Positions 37,572-46,106 of a DNA stretch of 64,000 nt are shown here, one piece after another. The DNA comes from Rhodobacteraceae bacterium MED-G08. GTDB taxonomy: Bacteria; Pseudomonadota; Alphaproteobacteria; Rhodobacterales; Rhodobacteraceae. The position numbers were made by a program, and so were the translations under genes. The notes under the pieces are model-generated. The model made no database searches. It was given only the letters and a program-made list of their open reading frames with translations, and was not told the origin of the DNA. Numbering within the stretch: position 1 is the first letter of the stretch; every line of letters starts with the position of its first letter. The stretch spans positions 1 through 64,000 of the forward strand of contig NTKT01000002.1 in NCBI GenBank assembly GCA_002457055.1, written 5' to 3'.

Positions 37572-38785
37572 TAGTTAACCAGTATTTTTCGAGTGCACGT
37601 AAATAGTAGAGCGGAACTCAGAATAAAATAGGTAGCAAACAAAATATATTGCGAATTTAAATTAAAACCCACATCGATTAAAACACCGCTTATTAAGGGA
37701 CCCAGCGCTGAACCAATTACCATTATCCCAGCAGCTAAAGACTTTATGCGACCTAAATGAGACGTCCCAAAGCACTCAGCCCAAAAAGCGTTCGGAATAA
37801 TATTGTTTGAACCAGCAGTTACCGCAAATAATATTAGCCCGACTGAGAACCCCATTATAGTCTCACAAATAGAAAACATGTAAAATCCAAAAACTGCCGG
37901 TATTTGGTACAAACCAATTAATTTAGTTGCCCCATACCTGTCGATCAATGATCCGGATAAAAACGAAACTCCAACAGCCATAATCGTAAAGAGCGGATAT
38001 GCTTTAACCATTGAAAGATGATCCCAGCCTTTGAGAAGAGCATAATTGACTTGCTGAAAAAAAAGAACAGTTCCAAATGCTGGTAAGCCTAGCAACCCAG
38101 GAAAAGCAAACCAAAAAATACTACTTTTTAGAACCTGGGATCTGGACCAATGCCGCCCTCCGATACCAAAACTAACTTTATCCTCTTTAAAAGACTTAGG
38201 AGATCGCTCATCCTTAAGCGTAAAATATATAGCTACGGCAACAATTATAGGAAATATCGCAGAAAACAACCAAACCGATCTCCATGGTAGCCACACTAAA
38301 AACCCAACAAAAAACATTGGGAGGAAGGACTCTCCCAGTGAATAACCCAAATTTGCAACTGCGAGGGCGCGACCTCTGTATCTAGAAAACCATCTGGACA
38401 TAGCTACATGAGCTAAGTGTGTAGACATCCCCTGACCCATCAGTCTCAGTAGAAAAATAGTAATAATTAGGCCCGCTACAGATCCTGTATTAGCCATAGT
38501 CAACATGGCTAAAGTTAAAATTCCTAAAACTAAGAAGGAAATATTTCTAGTTTTATAATCATCTACTAGCCCACCGAAATAAATCATTGCCGCAGCGGAT
38601 AAAAGAGTTCCTGACGCATAAATCGTACCCCACTCAGAATTTGAAAGATTAAAATTGTGCATTATTTCAGCAGCAAATATTGAAATAAAAAAAGTTTGAC
38701 CAAAACTGGAAGACAAAGCCAAAAGAAACCCTGCCGATAACCATAATTTATTGGCTATTAAAAAAGATAAGAAATTTAAATGCAT
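37568..38785 (-). CDS. MFS transporter
   Basis: A 405-residue protein with about 12 hydrophobic segments. MFS landmarks are the loop 2-3 region FGGLVDDYKTRNISFLVLG, HLAHVAMSRWFSRYRGRALAVANLGYSLGE (in part) after helix 4, a pattern of the monocarboxylate or oxalate/formate-like branch, and SGSLIDRYGATKLI between helices 8 and 9. The substrate is unknown. It lies 103 bp downstream of the ketoacyl-synthase gene on the same strand, with a 12-bp inverted repeat in the gap, so it may have its own promoter. Confidence 0.88.
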   Translation of the reverse strand: MHLNFLSFLIANKLWLSAGFLLALSSSFGQTFFISIFAAEIMHNFNLSNSEWGTIYASGTLLSAAAMIYFGGLVDDYKTRNISFLVLGILTLAMLTMANTGSVAGLIITIFLLRLMGQGMSTHLAHVAMSRWFSRYRGRALAVANLGYSLGESFLPMFFVGFLVWLPWRSVWLFSAIFPIIVAVAIYFTLKDERSPKSFKEDKVSFGIGGRHWSRSQVLKSSIFWFAFPGLLGLPAFGTVLFFQQVNYALLKGWDHLSMVKAYPLFTIMAVGVSFLSGSLIDRYGATKLIGLYQIPAVFGFYMFSICETIMGFSVGLILFAVTAGSNNIIPNAFWAECFGTSHLGRIKSLAAGIMVIGSALGPLISGVLIDVGFNLNSQYILFATYFILSSALLFTCTRKILVNY

Positions 38786-38818
38786 AACCTTTTATAGCCA
38801 TCTGAGTGAATTGAGATT

Positions 38819-38869
38819 ATATTTTGATTTTCAATAAAAAAATTACATTGCAAGCGGAAATCAAAATAT
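38819..38869. promoter_or_regulatory. 12-bp perfect inverted repeat between ketoacyl-synthase and MFS genes
   Basis: ATATTTTGATTT (38819-38830) and AAATCAAAATAT (38858-38869) are exact reverse complements separated by 27 bp. The repeat lies 34 bp upstream of the MFS start on the minus strand. No U-run follows as in a terminator. It may be a pair of regulator half-sites or a long hairpin; being AT-rich, some chance matching is possible. Confidence 0.4.
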
Positions 38870-38888
38870 TTACGGCTGCACGTTAATC

Positions 38889-40097
38889 TCATACTTTTTG
38901 CAATACAAGGACTGCATTGAGACCGCCAAACGCAAATGCATTGGAAATAGCCAACTCAACTTTTGCTTCCCTTGCTTCGTTAGGTACAATATCAAGTGCA
39001 CATTCAGGATCTTGCTCCTCGTATCCAATAGTCGGCGCTATTATCCCGTCTCGAAGTGCAAGAATACAAGCCAGCAGTTCGACAGCACCAGTTCCGCCTA
39101 TTATGTGCCCATGCATAGATTTGGTTGACGAAATCATTATCTTGTCAGCATGGTGGCCAAAGACGTCCGCAACAGCGGAGCATTCTGTTTTGTCATTTGC
39201 TGCTGTACCAGTACCATGAGCATTAATGTAACCAACATCCTCCACATTTACTTGAGCATCCTGCAATGCATTAGAAATTGCGCGGGCGGCACCTTGCTTA
39301 GAAGGATTTACTATATCAACAGCATCTGAGGACATCGCAAAGCCCTTTACTTCACAAATAATATTTGCTCCCCTACGTTTTGCATGCTCTAGCTCCTCAA
39401 AAACAAAAATTGCCGCTCCCTCACCCTGTACCATTCCATTTCTATTCAAAGAAAAGGGACGGCAGGCATCCTTACTCATCACTCTAAGCCCTTCCCACGC
39501 CTTTACACCACCAAAACATAACATGCTCTCTGAACCTCCAGTGACCATAACTGGGCTTTGGGCGGATCGCACAATTTGGAAAGCTTGGGCCATTGCATGA
39601 TTAGAGCTGGCACAGGCAGTTGAAACAGTAAAGGTTGGACCTTTGAGGTTATATTTCATTGATAGATGGCTTGCGGCAGCGTTGTTCATGAGTTTAGGGA
39701 CTACAAATGGGTGCACTCTGTTTTTCCCTTCTTCGTAGACAGCTCTATAATTATCGTCCCAAGTACTGACTCCTCCGCCCGCAGTACCTAGAACAACACC
39801 AGTTGAGGCTGCAAGCTGCCCATTGAAGATTAAACCAGATTGTTCAATTGCTTCATTAGCGGCAATTAGCGTTAATTGCGTATAACGATCATACAGTGAC
39901 AACTGCTGGCGATTAAAATGCTTATCTGGCTCGAAATCATGAATCTGGCCACCAATTTTAATCGATAAACGTTCTACATCCTTAAATTTAAGATCAGAAA
40001 TGCCACAACGACCTTCTTTAAATGAATTTATTGTTTGTGAAACATTTTGACCGATGGAATTAATTGTACCGGCACCAGTTATGACGACCCGTTTCAC
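38889..40097 (-). CDS. Beta-ketoacyl-ACP synthase (FabF/NodE-like), in lpxD operon
   Basis: A 402-residue condensing enzyme. The catalytic triad is visible: Cys162 (STACASSNHAMAQ), His294 (INAHGTGTAANDKTE) and His331 with Lys326 (STKSMHGHIIGGTG). Unlike housekeeping FabF it lies next to its own acyl carrier protein and lpxD, so it probably builds a specialised acyl chain, perhaps for lipid A. The start is GTG at 40097, with AGGA 6 nt ahead; it overlaps the ACP stop codon as GTGA. Whether it acts on short, long or hydroxylated chains cannot be read from sequence. Confidence 0.9.
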   Translation of the reverse strand: MKRVVITGAGTINSIGQNVSQTINSFKEGRCGISDLKFKDVERLSIKIGGQIHDFEPDKHFNRQQLSLYDRYTQLTLIAANEAIEQSGLIFNGQLAASTGVVLGTAGGGVSTWDDNYRAVYEEGKNRVHPFVVPKLMNNAAASHLSMKYNLKGPTFTVSTACASSNHAMAQAFQIVRSAQSPVMVTGGSESMLCFGGVKAWEGLRVMSKDACRPFSLNRNGMVQGEGAAIFVFEELEHAKRRGANIICEVKGFAMSSDAVDIVNPSKQGAARAISNALQDAQVNVEDVGYINAHGTGTAANDKTECSAVADVFGHHADKIMISSTKSMHGHIIGGTGAVELLACILALRDGIIAPTIGYEEQDPECALDIVPNEAREAKVELAISNAFAFGGLNAVLVLQKV

Positions 40098-40351
40098 GAT
40101 TGTTCCTGAATTAACTCTTCTATTCCCTGTACGATCGTCGCAACAGATGACAAATCAAACGGACTTTCGTTCGGTTGATTTGCGTTGAAAGGCACCTGAA
40201 TATCAAAAGCCTCTTCAATAGCGAAAATACTTTCGACTAAGCCAAGACTATCTATGCCCAGACCTTCAAGAGTACTTTCATCACTCACATCGGAAGTCTC
40301 AATTATCGCTTGATCGGCGATAATTTCTATGACTTTGCTTCGAATATCCAT
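40094..40351 (-). CDS. Dedicated acyl carrier protein
   Basis: An 85-residue phosphopantetheine-binding protein. Ser35 in LEGLGIDSLGLVESIFAIEE is the attachment site (the DSL motif). The frame opens upstream to 40387, but the ATG at 40351 gives the normal length and a start MDIRSKVIEIIADQ like other ACPs, with GGA about 8 nt upstream. It is acidic, as expected. It differs clearly from housekeeping AcpP (for example LGIDSLGLVE where AcpP has LGADSLDTVE) and is coupled by a 4-bp overlap to the ketoacyl synthase, so it is likely a specialised carrier like AcpXL, though not obviously AcpXL itself. Confidence 0.9.
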   Translation of the reverse strand: MDIRSKVIEIIADQAIIETSDVSDESTLEGLGIDSLGLVESIFAIEEAFDIQVPFNANQPNESPFDLSSVATIVQGIEELIQEQS

Positions 40352-40397
40352 GATTTTTTCCACTGATTTGAGCTTCTCAATTAGCACTAATTATTTT

Positions 40398-41483
40398 TTA
40401 TCTTTTTTTTGAAATAGTTTTTTTCAGATCCGCAAACTGCTTAACTAAATTTGGTAATTTTCTTAGAGCTTTGTAACTTTCTATTTGTTTATCCATACTG
40501 GTAGCAGGATAACCGAGCATTATTTTACCTGATGGCACATTCGACAAAACCTTCGTGGCCCCTCCCGTAATTACATTGTCTCCAATTACAATATTGTCAC
40601 TTATACCTGTCTGACCTCCTAAAACTACATTATTTCCTAATCGAGAGGACCCAGCTATCCCAACCTGAGCGCAAATTAAACAATTATTTCCTATCGATAC
40701 ATTATGTCCTATTTGCGAAAGATTATCAGTTTTTACATTATTTCCAATTCTGGTTGCTCGCACAGTGCCACGATCAATAGTACTGTTTGCGCCAATCTCT
40801 ACATCATCGCCAAGAACCACTCCTGCCAGAGAATGAATTCTCACCCATTTATTCTCATTATTTGATCTTTGAGCTTTACCTAAACTTTCTCGAGCCATTT
40901 CTGCGTCAGACACATCTTTTGTTACAAAGGAAAAACCATCGCTGCCTATGACGGCACCAGATTGAGCTATGAACCTTTTACCAATAATGACATCGGAGCC
41001 GATCTTTACTCCTTCACGGAGGTACGCATTATCACCAATTTTTGTGTCTACGCCTACAAAACACATTGGGCCAATTACCGAACCCTCACCAATATCAACA
41101 CCATCAGATATTATGGAATATGGACCTATACTCACGTTTTTTGCGATATTAGACTTATTAGAAACAATAGCTGTACTATGAACTCCTGTTGGGTAGCGCT
41201 GACCTTGATCAAAAATTTTAGTTAAGCCTGACATAGCAAAACGAGGCCTATCTACGATTAAAGCCCCATCTAATCCATAATCTCTAAAGTTCATACCCGG
41301 CGACAGAATTGCAACTCTAGAGGCACCATCTTTAATTTGATTGGCAAAATTAATATCAGCTGCGAAGGCTAAATCGATTTCACTGGCCAAACCAGGTTCT
41401 GCTACAGAATTCACGATTATAGTTGCGTCACCCTCAGTATAACCACCTACTGCTTCACAAATTTCTTTTAAAGTAAAACCCAT
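40398..41483 (-). CDS. lpxD: UDP-3-O-acylglucosamine N-acyltransferase LpxD (displaced from the lpx cluster)
   Basis: It adds the second 3-hydroxyacyl chain (amide-linked at C2) in lipid A synthesis. It has 361 residues. The N-terminal uridine-binding domain (about 1-100) contains the typical [15 protein letters not shown] left-handed beta-helix of hexapeptides follows (about 105-320), with [22 protein letters not shown] and the catalytic His in [12 protein letters not shown], and a C-terminal helix. In many relatives lpxD sits between bamA/skp and fabZ; here that place is empty and this copy lies about 30 kb away with an ACP and ketoacyl synthase. It could be the only LpxD or a paralogue; the rest of the genome is unseen. 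Confidence 0.92.
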   Translation of the reverse strand: MGFTLKEICEAVGGYTEGDATIIVNSVAEPGLASEIDLAFAADINFANQIKDGASRVAILSPGMNFRDYGLDGALIVDRPRFAMSGLTKIFDQGQRYPTGVHSTAIVSNKSNIAKNVSIGPYSIISDGVDIGEGSVIGPMCFVGVDTKIGDNAYLREGVKIGSDVIIGKRFIAQSGAVIGSDGFSFVTKDVSDAEMARESLGKAQRSNNENKWVRIHSLAGVVLGDDVEIGANSTIDRGTVRATRIGNNVKTDNLSQIGHNVSIGNNCLICAQVGIAGSSRLGNNVVLGGQTGISDNIVIGDNVITGGATKVLSNVPSGKIMLGYPATSMDKQIESYKALRKLPNLVKQFADLKKTISKKR

Positions 41484-41507
41484 TATAATCCTGTGAGGTA
41501 TTTTATA

Positions 41508-43124
41508 CTATATGTTTTCACTTAATTCTAAGCCCAGCTCTGCAAGAGCATCATATATTTTTTGGTCACGTCCGTAGATATCTCTGCGAAATTCTATACC
41601 TCCACCAGCTTTAGTAAAAGCGGTTCTGTAAGTAATATGAACAGGAACGCTTTTCGATAGTAAAATAATAGTTTCTTCTTCACTTTTCAAAGCATTCTGA
41701 AATTCACTTTTCGGTTCATCCGTTTGCTTTTCTAAAAGAGCATAAGCGAAGTCAAAAGGCTCGTGCAACCTAATACAGCCGTGGCTAAAGTCACGGACTT
41801 CTTTCATAAATAAATCTTTAGCCGGGGTGTCGTGTAAATAAATATTGTAAGGGTTAGGAAACATGAATTTAACTAATCCCAAAGCATTAGTTGTGGATGG
41901 TAACTGTTTCATTTCATATGGAAAATAATTTTTACCTAAAATAGAGAAATCTATACTTTCCCGATCAACAAGAGATCCTGAGCTGTCAAATAGCTTTAAA
42001 AATGGCAAAGCCTCAGGATCCTTTTTCAATTCCGGCAAGTATTCATTTTTAGCGATTGAAACAGGAATGTGCCAAGTAGGGTTCACTACCATATACTCCA
42101 TTTTATCTGAAAATTCAGGACTGCGCATACTTTCATCGTTAACTCCAAGCACAGTTCGGGTTTCGAAAACTACCGCCTGATCTTCAATTATTTTTGCCTT
42201 AAAATCTGCTAAATTTACCCATATATGCCTTTGGCCCAGCGTATCACCTAGCCAACGTTCACGCTCCAAAGCTACAATTATGGAAGATAATCTTTGCTCT
42301 GCGGTAATATTTAGCTCCAGAATTGTACCTTCACCGACAATTCCATCCGGAATCAAACCATGATCAGATTGGTATTTTTGGACAGCTTTTAAAAGTTTTT
42401 TATCAAATTTGGTTGATATTGAATTGGACATGTAGCCTTGGTCGAACAAACGATTTCGGACGGCAACCACATCATCACCTGATTCACCAAACCGCAGAAT
42501 TCTGTCTGTGGCGATATTCGACCAACCTCCATTTCTAATTATTTCCAACAATTTTTGGTATTCTACTAAAAGGCGAGCATATTCACTCGACTGAGGACCA
42601 AGCGATCGAAAATAGTCGTATGGATTTCGCGAAAGAAGACCTTGAATATAAAAATCCGTGTCTTTGAGCTTAATCTGCCTTACAATATCAGTGTCAATTT
42701 CCGATGGGATCAATACTCCAGTATCTAAGTCGGAAGCATATTCGGTAAAAGCAATCATAAATAACCCTTCTAGCAACCCTATTTCAAATAGACTGTCGCT
42801 GGTGGATAACTTGCTTAGTAGGCTATTTACTTGATACTTTTTTTTGGGAAGGCCATGAAATGAAGCCGACTGAAGTGAATTGACTAATTCAGCTCTTCTT
42901 TGACTTGCTAACTCATTATTTCCAAACCAAATGAGTTCATAATCGTTTTCCGAATAAAAATCTAGGATCACCGGGTGTTGCTGAAGTGCAGAAATCAGGC
43001 CAGCTCTTAGATTAACGTTTGAGAATGGGTCCGCAATTAATTTTTCTGCAAATGTAAACCAAGCAATAAATGATGTAATAAGAATTCGAGTGATTATTTT
43101 CATTTTGTTATAATAATGATTCAT
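41508..43124 (-). CDS. L,D-transpeptidase, YcbB/LdtD type
   Basis: A periplasmic enzyme forming 3-3 cross-links in peptidoglycan. The 538-residue protein has an N-terminal signal or membrane anchor (about 10-31), a poorly conserved scaffold domain, a peptidoglycan-binding domain at about 211-275 (GESGDDVVAVRNRLFDQGYM ... LIPDGIVGEGT) and a YkuD catalytic domain at about 300-490. The catalytic motif is HDTPAKDLF (His431) and FSHGCIRLHEPF with His448 and Cys450. Length and domain order match E. coli LdtD (YcbB). ATG at 43124 or 43103 could start it; neither has a good ribosome site. It leads the lpxD-ACP-KS operon and is divergent from the DUF882 gene. Confidence 0.9.
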   Translation of the reverse strand: MNHYYNKMKIITRILITSFIAWFTFAEKLIADPFSNVNLRAGLISALQQHPVILDFYSENDYELIWFGNNELASQRRAELVNSLQSASFHGLPKKKYQVNSLLSKLSTSDSLFEIGLLEGLFMIAFTEYASDLDTGVLIPSEIDTDIVRQIKLKDTDFYIQGLLSRNPYDYFRSLGPQSSEYARLLVEYQKLLEIIRNGGWSNIATDRILRFGESGDDVVAVRNRLFDQGYMSNSISTKFDKKLLKAVQKYQSDHGLIPDGIVGEGTILELNITAEQRLSSIIVALERERWLGDTLGQRHIWVNLADFKAKIIEDQAVVFETRTVLGVNDESMRSPEFSDKMEYMVVNPTWHIPVSIAKNEYLPELKKDPEALPFLKLFDSSGSLVDRESIDFSILGKNYFPYEMKQLPSTTNALGLVKFMFPNPYNIYLHDTPAKDLFMKEVRDFSHGCIRLHEPFDFAYALLEKQTDEPKSEFQNALKSEEETIILLSKSVPVHITYRTAFTKAGGGIEFRRDIYGRDQKIYDALAELGLELSENI

Positions 43125-43298
43125 TTCAATTTTTTGAAGTCTTCATCAAATTATTCTACAGTTTTTGCGCTCATGTCGCACAAAAAAATTAAATTAATGA
43201 AACAAAATTTTTTATTTAATATTTTTTGTTGGATTAACATGATATTTATGTAATAAACCAGCCGTTAGATATTTAATAGTACAAAAGAGTTATCTAAA

Positions 43299-43880
43299 TT
43301 GCAGGCAGATTATTTTTCTGAAAAAGATTACTTTTTTTCTCGCCGTAGTCTCCTTGGGGTCTTTGGTGCTTCTGTCATTTCTGCAGCACCAGTTTTTGCG
43401 AATGCCACTGGTTTTATAAGAGGCGCAGGTGATATTCGGAAACTTAAAATGGTCTCTCACAAAACTGGAGAGAGAATCGACACGATTTACTGGATAGATG
43501 GCGAATACATTCCAGAAGCGCTGCATGAAATAGACGTGTTAATGAGAGATTGGCGTAGGAATGAAGTAAAACCAATTGATCTCAGAACTATAGATATATT
43601 GGCTGCTTCTCACTCGATTCTCGACACAGGTGAACCATTTCGACTGATGTCTGGCTATAGGAGCGCTAAAACCAATGCTATGCTACGTAGACAGTCCAGG
43701 TCTGTATCTAAAAACTCTCTCCACATTACTGGTCAGGCAGCAGATGTGAGACTTGGCACACGTTCGGTTAGACAATTAGCTAAAGCTGCTCAAGCATGTA
43801 AATCTGGAGGAGTTGGCAGGTACAGTAGGTCGAACTTTGTGCATTTAGATTGCGGACCTGTAAGAATCTGGGGCAGATAG
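43299..43880 (+). CDS. DUF882 / MepK-like peptidase (YcbK family), TTG start
   Basis: A 193-residue exported peptidase of the M15/DUF882 group. E. coli MepK (YcbK) of this family cleaves peptidoglycan cross-links, including 3-3 bonds. A Tat-type signal is likely (SRRSLLGVFGASVISAAPVF, arginines 15-16). The zinc ligands are visible: His142 and Asp149 in HITGQAADVRL and His182 in FVHLDCGP; SGYRSAKTN comes before. No ATG lies before the signal; an in-frame TAG closes the frame upstream, so TTG at 43299 is the only reasonable start. It is divergent from the L,D-transpeptidase gene, mirroring E. coli, where ycbB and ycbK are neighbours. Confidence 0.9.
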   Translation: MQADYFSEKDYFFSRRSLLGVFGASVISAAPVFANATGFIRGAGDIRKLKMVSHKTGERIDTIYWIDGEYIPEALHEIDVLMRDWRRNEVKPIDLRTIDILAASHSILDTGEPFRLMSGYRSAKTNAMLRRQSRSVSKNSLHITGQAADVRLGTRSVRQLAKAAQACKSGGVGRYSRSNFVHLDCGPVRIWGR

Positions 43881-43888
43881 AACTCAGA

Positions 43889-44560
43889 TCAGAAGATACT
43901 CATTATATCTCTGAGTGACTTTTTGTTTGTAGAGGCCTCAGGTATTGTTGCGGCTTCACTAGCGTATCCTACCGGTAATATCATAATCGGCTTTTCATTT
44001 GCGGGCCGCTTACACATCGAATTCAGAAATTTCATTGGGTTTGGTGTATGCGTCAAGCAAACAAGGCCAGCATTATGAAGCGCTGAGATGAGAAACCCCG
44101 TCGCAATACCAACACTTTCATTAACATAATAATTTTTTCGTCTTGAGCCATCTTTATTAAAGCCATAGCGTTCTGCAAATATAACAATTAACCAAGGCGC
44201 ATCTGTCAAATGTGGCTTGGATGCATTGGTTCCTATTGGTTCCAATGCGGCTATCCACTCATCATGCCCCCTGCCGGAATAAAATGCTTGTTCCTCATGT
44301 TCAGCCGCAGCTCTGATTTTAGCTTTCTTTTCAGGATCCTTAATAGCTACGAAATGCCAAGGCTGCTGGTTTGCACCGGACGGTGCTCTACCCGCCGTTT
44401 CTATAATTTTTTCTATAATGGCATTGGATACCGGTTCTTTTGAGAAATCTCGTACCGAATGCCGTTTACACATGTGGATATAGTAATCACTGACTACTTT
44501 TATCGCCTCATTTTTTTGTATATTTACACGATTGGGCAGTGGAATTGGAACGTAGGTCAT
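43889..44560 (-). CDS. Nitroreductase family protein
   Basis: A 223-residue FMN-dependent oxidoreductase. The N-terminal CKRHSVRDFSKEPVSNAII and GRAPSGANQQPWHFVAIKDPE (in part) are the family's FMN-binding motifs, with SVGIATGFLISALHNAGLVC in the second half. The closest described type by pattern is the BluB/iodotyrosine deiodinase-like nitroreductase subgroup (R-x-S-x-R-x-F start), but I see no specific marker for 5,6-dimethylbenzimidazole synthesis. AGAGG lies 5 nt before the ATG. It is convergent with the DUF882 gene. Confidence 0.88.
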   Translation of the reverse strand: MTYVPIPLPNRVNIQKNEAIKVVSDYYIHMCKRHSVRDFSKEPVSNAIIEKIIETAGRAPSGANQQPWHFVAIKDPEKKAKIRAAAEHEEQAFYSGRGHDEWIAALEPIGTNASKPHLTDAPWLIVIFAERYGFNKDGSRRKNYYVNESVGIATGFLISALHNAGLVCLTHTPNPMKFLNSMCKRPANEKPIMILPVGYASEAATIPEASTNKKSLRDIMSIF

Positions 44561-44625
44561 TTATTCCTCTAAAATTTTTAAAATATAATAAAACTCAGTA
44601 CATATTGCCTTTATGCATAGCCACA

Positions 44626-45696
44626 TCAATTAAAAAAATGAACATCTTCTAACCGAATTCGATCAGAAAAGGTAACGCAAGCAGTAAATTCAGATTTACA
44701 ATGCTCAACAACAAATTCTTTAAGTGCCCACCAATATTCTCCCTCATTCCATCGGGCAAAATGATGGCCTATTTGAATAGGAGCATTTCCTTTTTTTCTC
44801 GCATGCAAAAAATAACGCCTATACTCATTGAGCATCCTTGCGCCTGCTCCTAATTCTTTACCTTGATCTAGCATGAAAAAGTTATAATCCATTGAAATGG
44901 TTTTACCATATTCTGTATTCAGTGAATTTAAAGGAAATATAATTACATCGTCGTATAGGTAACGGTACTTGGTGGAAAGTGCTAGGACTAAGGAAGTATC
45001 ATAGATATACCCCATTTCTTTGAGGGCTTTATACATTTCTTTATTATTAATAAGCAGCGGAGCCCGAAAACCAACTATACTATCAGAAATAACCTTCCAT
45101 TCATTTGGATCAGGGTCTAAAATCTCATTTATTTGATAAGCATTTCGAAAAAAATATTCAAATTGGCGTAACTCCAAAATCCAGTCTTCATACGTAAATT
45201 CACTACCATCCCAATGGCCGTTCCCATGTCCTGCAATCTCGTGCCCTTCCCTAAAAGCTCTTCGAAGCATATTTAATCTACTTTCGACCCTAGTTTTATT
45301 TCCCCCAAAACCTACATCAGATCGTCCACGGTCCCGCCTCGGAGGATTATATAAGTTTGCCAATGAATCTTGCAGCAGATGAACTCCGACGATGAAAAAG
45401 GTGAATTTAACATTATTTTCCTGAGCAAAATCTAAGGTTTCCTCCCAAACCGCTATATTTTCGCTACCATCTAACGCTATATTTACAACAAGTTTGGAAC
45501 TTGATCTTGAATTGGGATCGTAGTTAGGTTTTATTTTTGTCTCGACTTCCATAAATGAAATATTCTTTGCAGAAATATAATTATCATCTTTCTGGTTTTC
45601 GCTTTTTTCACTAACTCCTGTTATTCTGCATGAAGCCAACATCAGGAAAGTAAAAAATACCAAACCTCGCAATAAATATCTCAGATTCATATTCAT
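44626..45696 (-). CDS. Polysaccharide-deacetylase-fold lipoprotein with altered active site
   Basis: A 356-residue lipoprotein: the lipobox LASC puts the lipidated Cys at residue 23, after a hydrophobic stretch. The rest is a NodB-like (CE4) domain, about 68-340. Metal-site parts are seen: Asp76 in ALDGSE, His157 and His161 in GHGNGHWDG, and RAPLL at 211-215 in place of RxPYG. The usual TFDDG motif reads ALDGS, so the catalytic-base Asp appears replaced by Leu75. It may be inactive, or use another residue. It is likely anchored in the envelope; the substrate is unknown. The gene stands between nitroreductase and ABM genes without clear operon links. Confidence 0.8.
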   Translation of the reverse strand: MNMNLRYLLRGLVFFTFLMLASCRITGVSEKSENQKDDNYISAKNISFMEVETKIKPNYDPNSRSSSKLVVNIALDGSENIAVWEETLDFAQENNVKFTFFIVGVHLLQDSLANLYNPPRRDRGRSDVGFGGNKTRVESRLNMLRRAFREGHEIAGHGNGHWDGSEFTYEDWILELRQFEYFFRNAYQINEILDPDPNEWKVISDSIVGFRAPLLINNKEMYKALKEMGYIYDTSLVLALSTKYRYLYDDVIIFPLNSLNTEYGKTISMDYNFFMLDQGKELGAGARMLNEYRRYFLHARKKGNAPIQIGHHFARWNEGEYWWALKEFVVEHCKSEFTACVTFSDRIRLEDVHFFN

Positions 45697-45763
45697 ATTT
45701 AAAGGCCAATCAAATTTCGATAATCACGAGTTCCTATCTAGACTTGACGAGATAGATTCTAAA

Positions 45764-46072
45764 TTAAAAATTGTCTAAATTATTAAAAAAATTGAATTTT
45801 GGAAAACCATTCAGACAAAGCTGAATTTGAGATAATGTGCCATTTTCAGTAAGCTCCGTGATATATTTTTCTTGGTCTTTTTTACTTTTCCAAATTTCAA
45901 AAGTAACGGCTACGTTTGGATTGTTATCGGAAATTGAAAAATAGATTTTTTCACATCCATTCAACTTTCTGGCAAGAGGTAACGATTTATGAAAGATAGC
46001 TATCAGTTCATCAATTTTACCTGGCGCACAGGGGAATTCAGAGACGCACGTTATACCCAAATTAACCTCCAT
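45764..46072 (-). CDS. ABM-domain (antibiotic biosynthesis monooxygenase-like) small protein
   Basis: A 102-residue single-domain ferredoxin-like fold protein. The typical pattern is visible: FPCAPGKIDELIAIFHKSLP, then CEKIYFSISDNNP, VTFEIWKSKKDQEKYI with the conserved W, and a hydrophobic C-terminus. Members include quinol monooxygenases such as YgiN and heme-degrading enzymes; no residue here decides between these. It lies 35 bp after the EamA gene on the same strand. It was called from pattern and length only. Confidence 0.75.
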   Translation of the reverse strand: MEVNLGITCVSEFPCAPGKIDELIAIFHKSLPLARKLNGCEKIYFSISDNNPNVAVTFEIWKSKKDQEKYITELTENGTLSQIQLCLNGFPKFNFFNNLDNF

Positions 46073-46106
46073 AAAACTTAAAATTAATTAATTTCCAGAT
46101 AATTGC

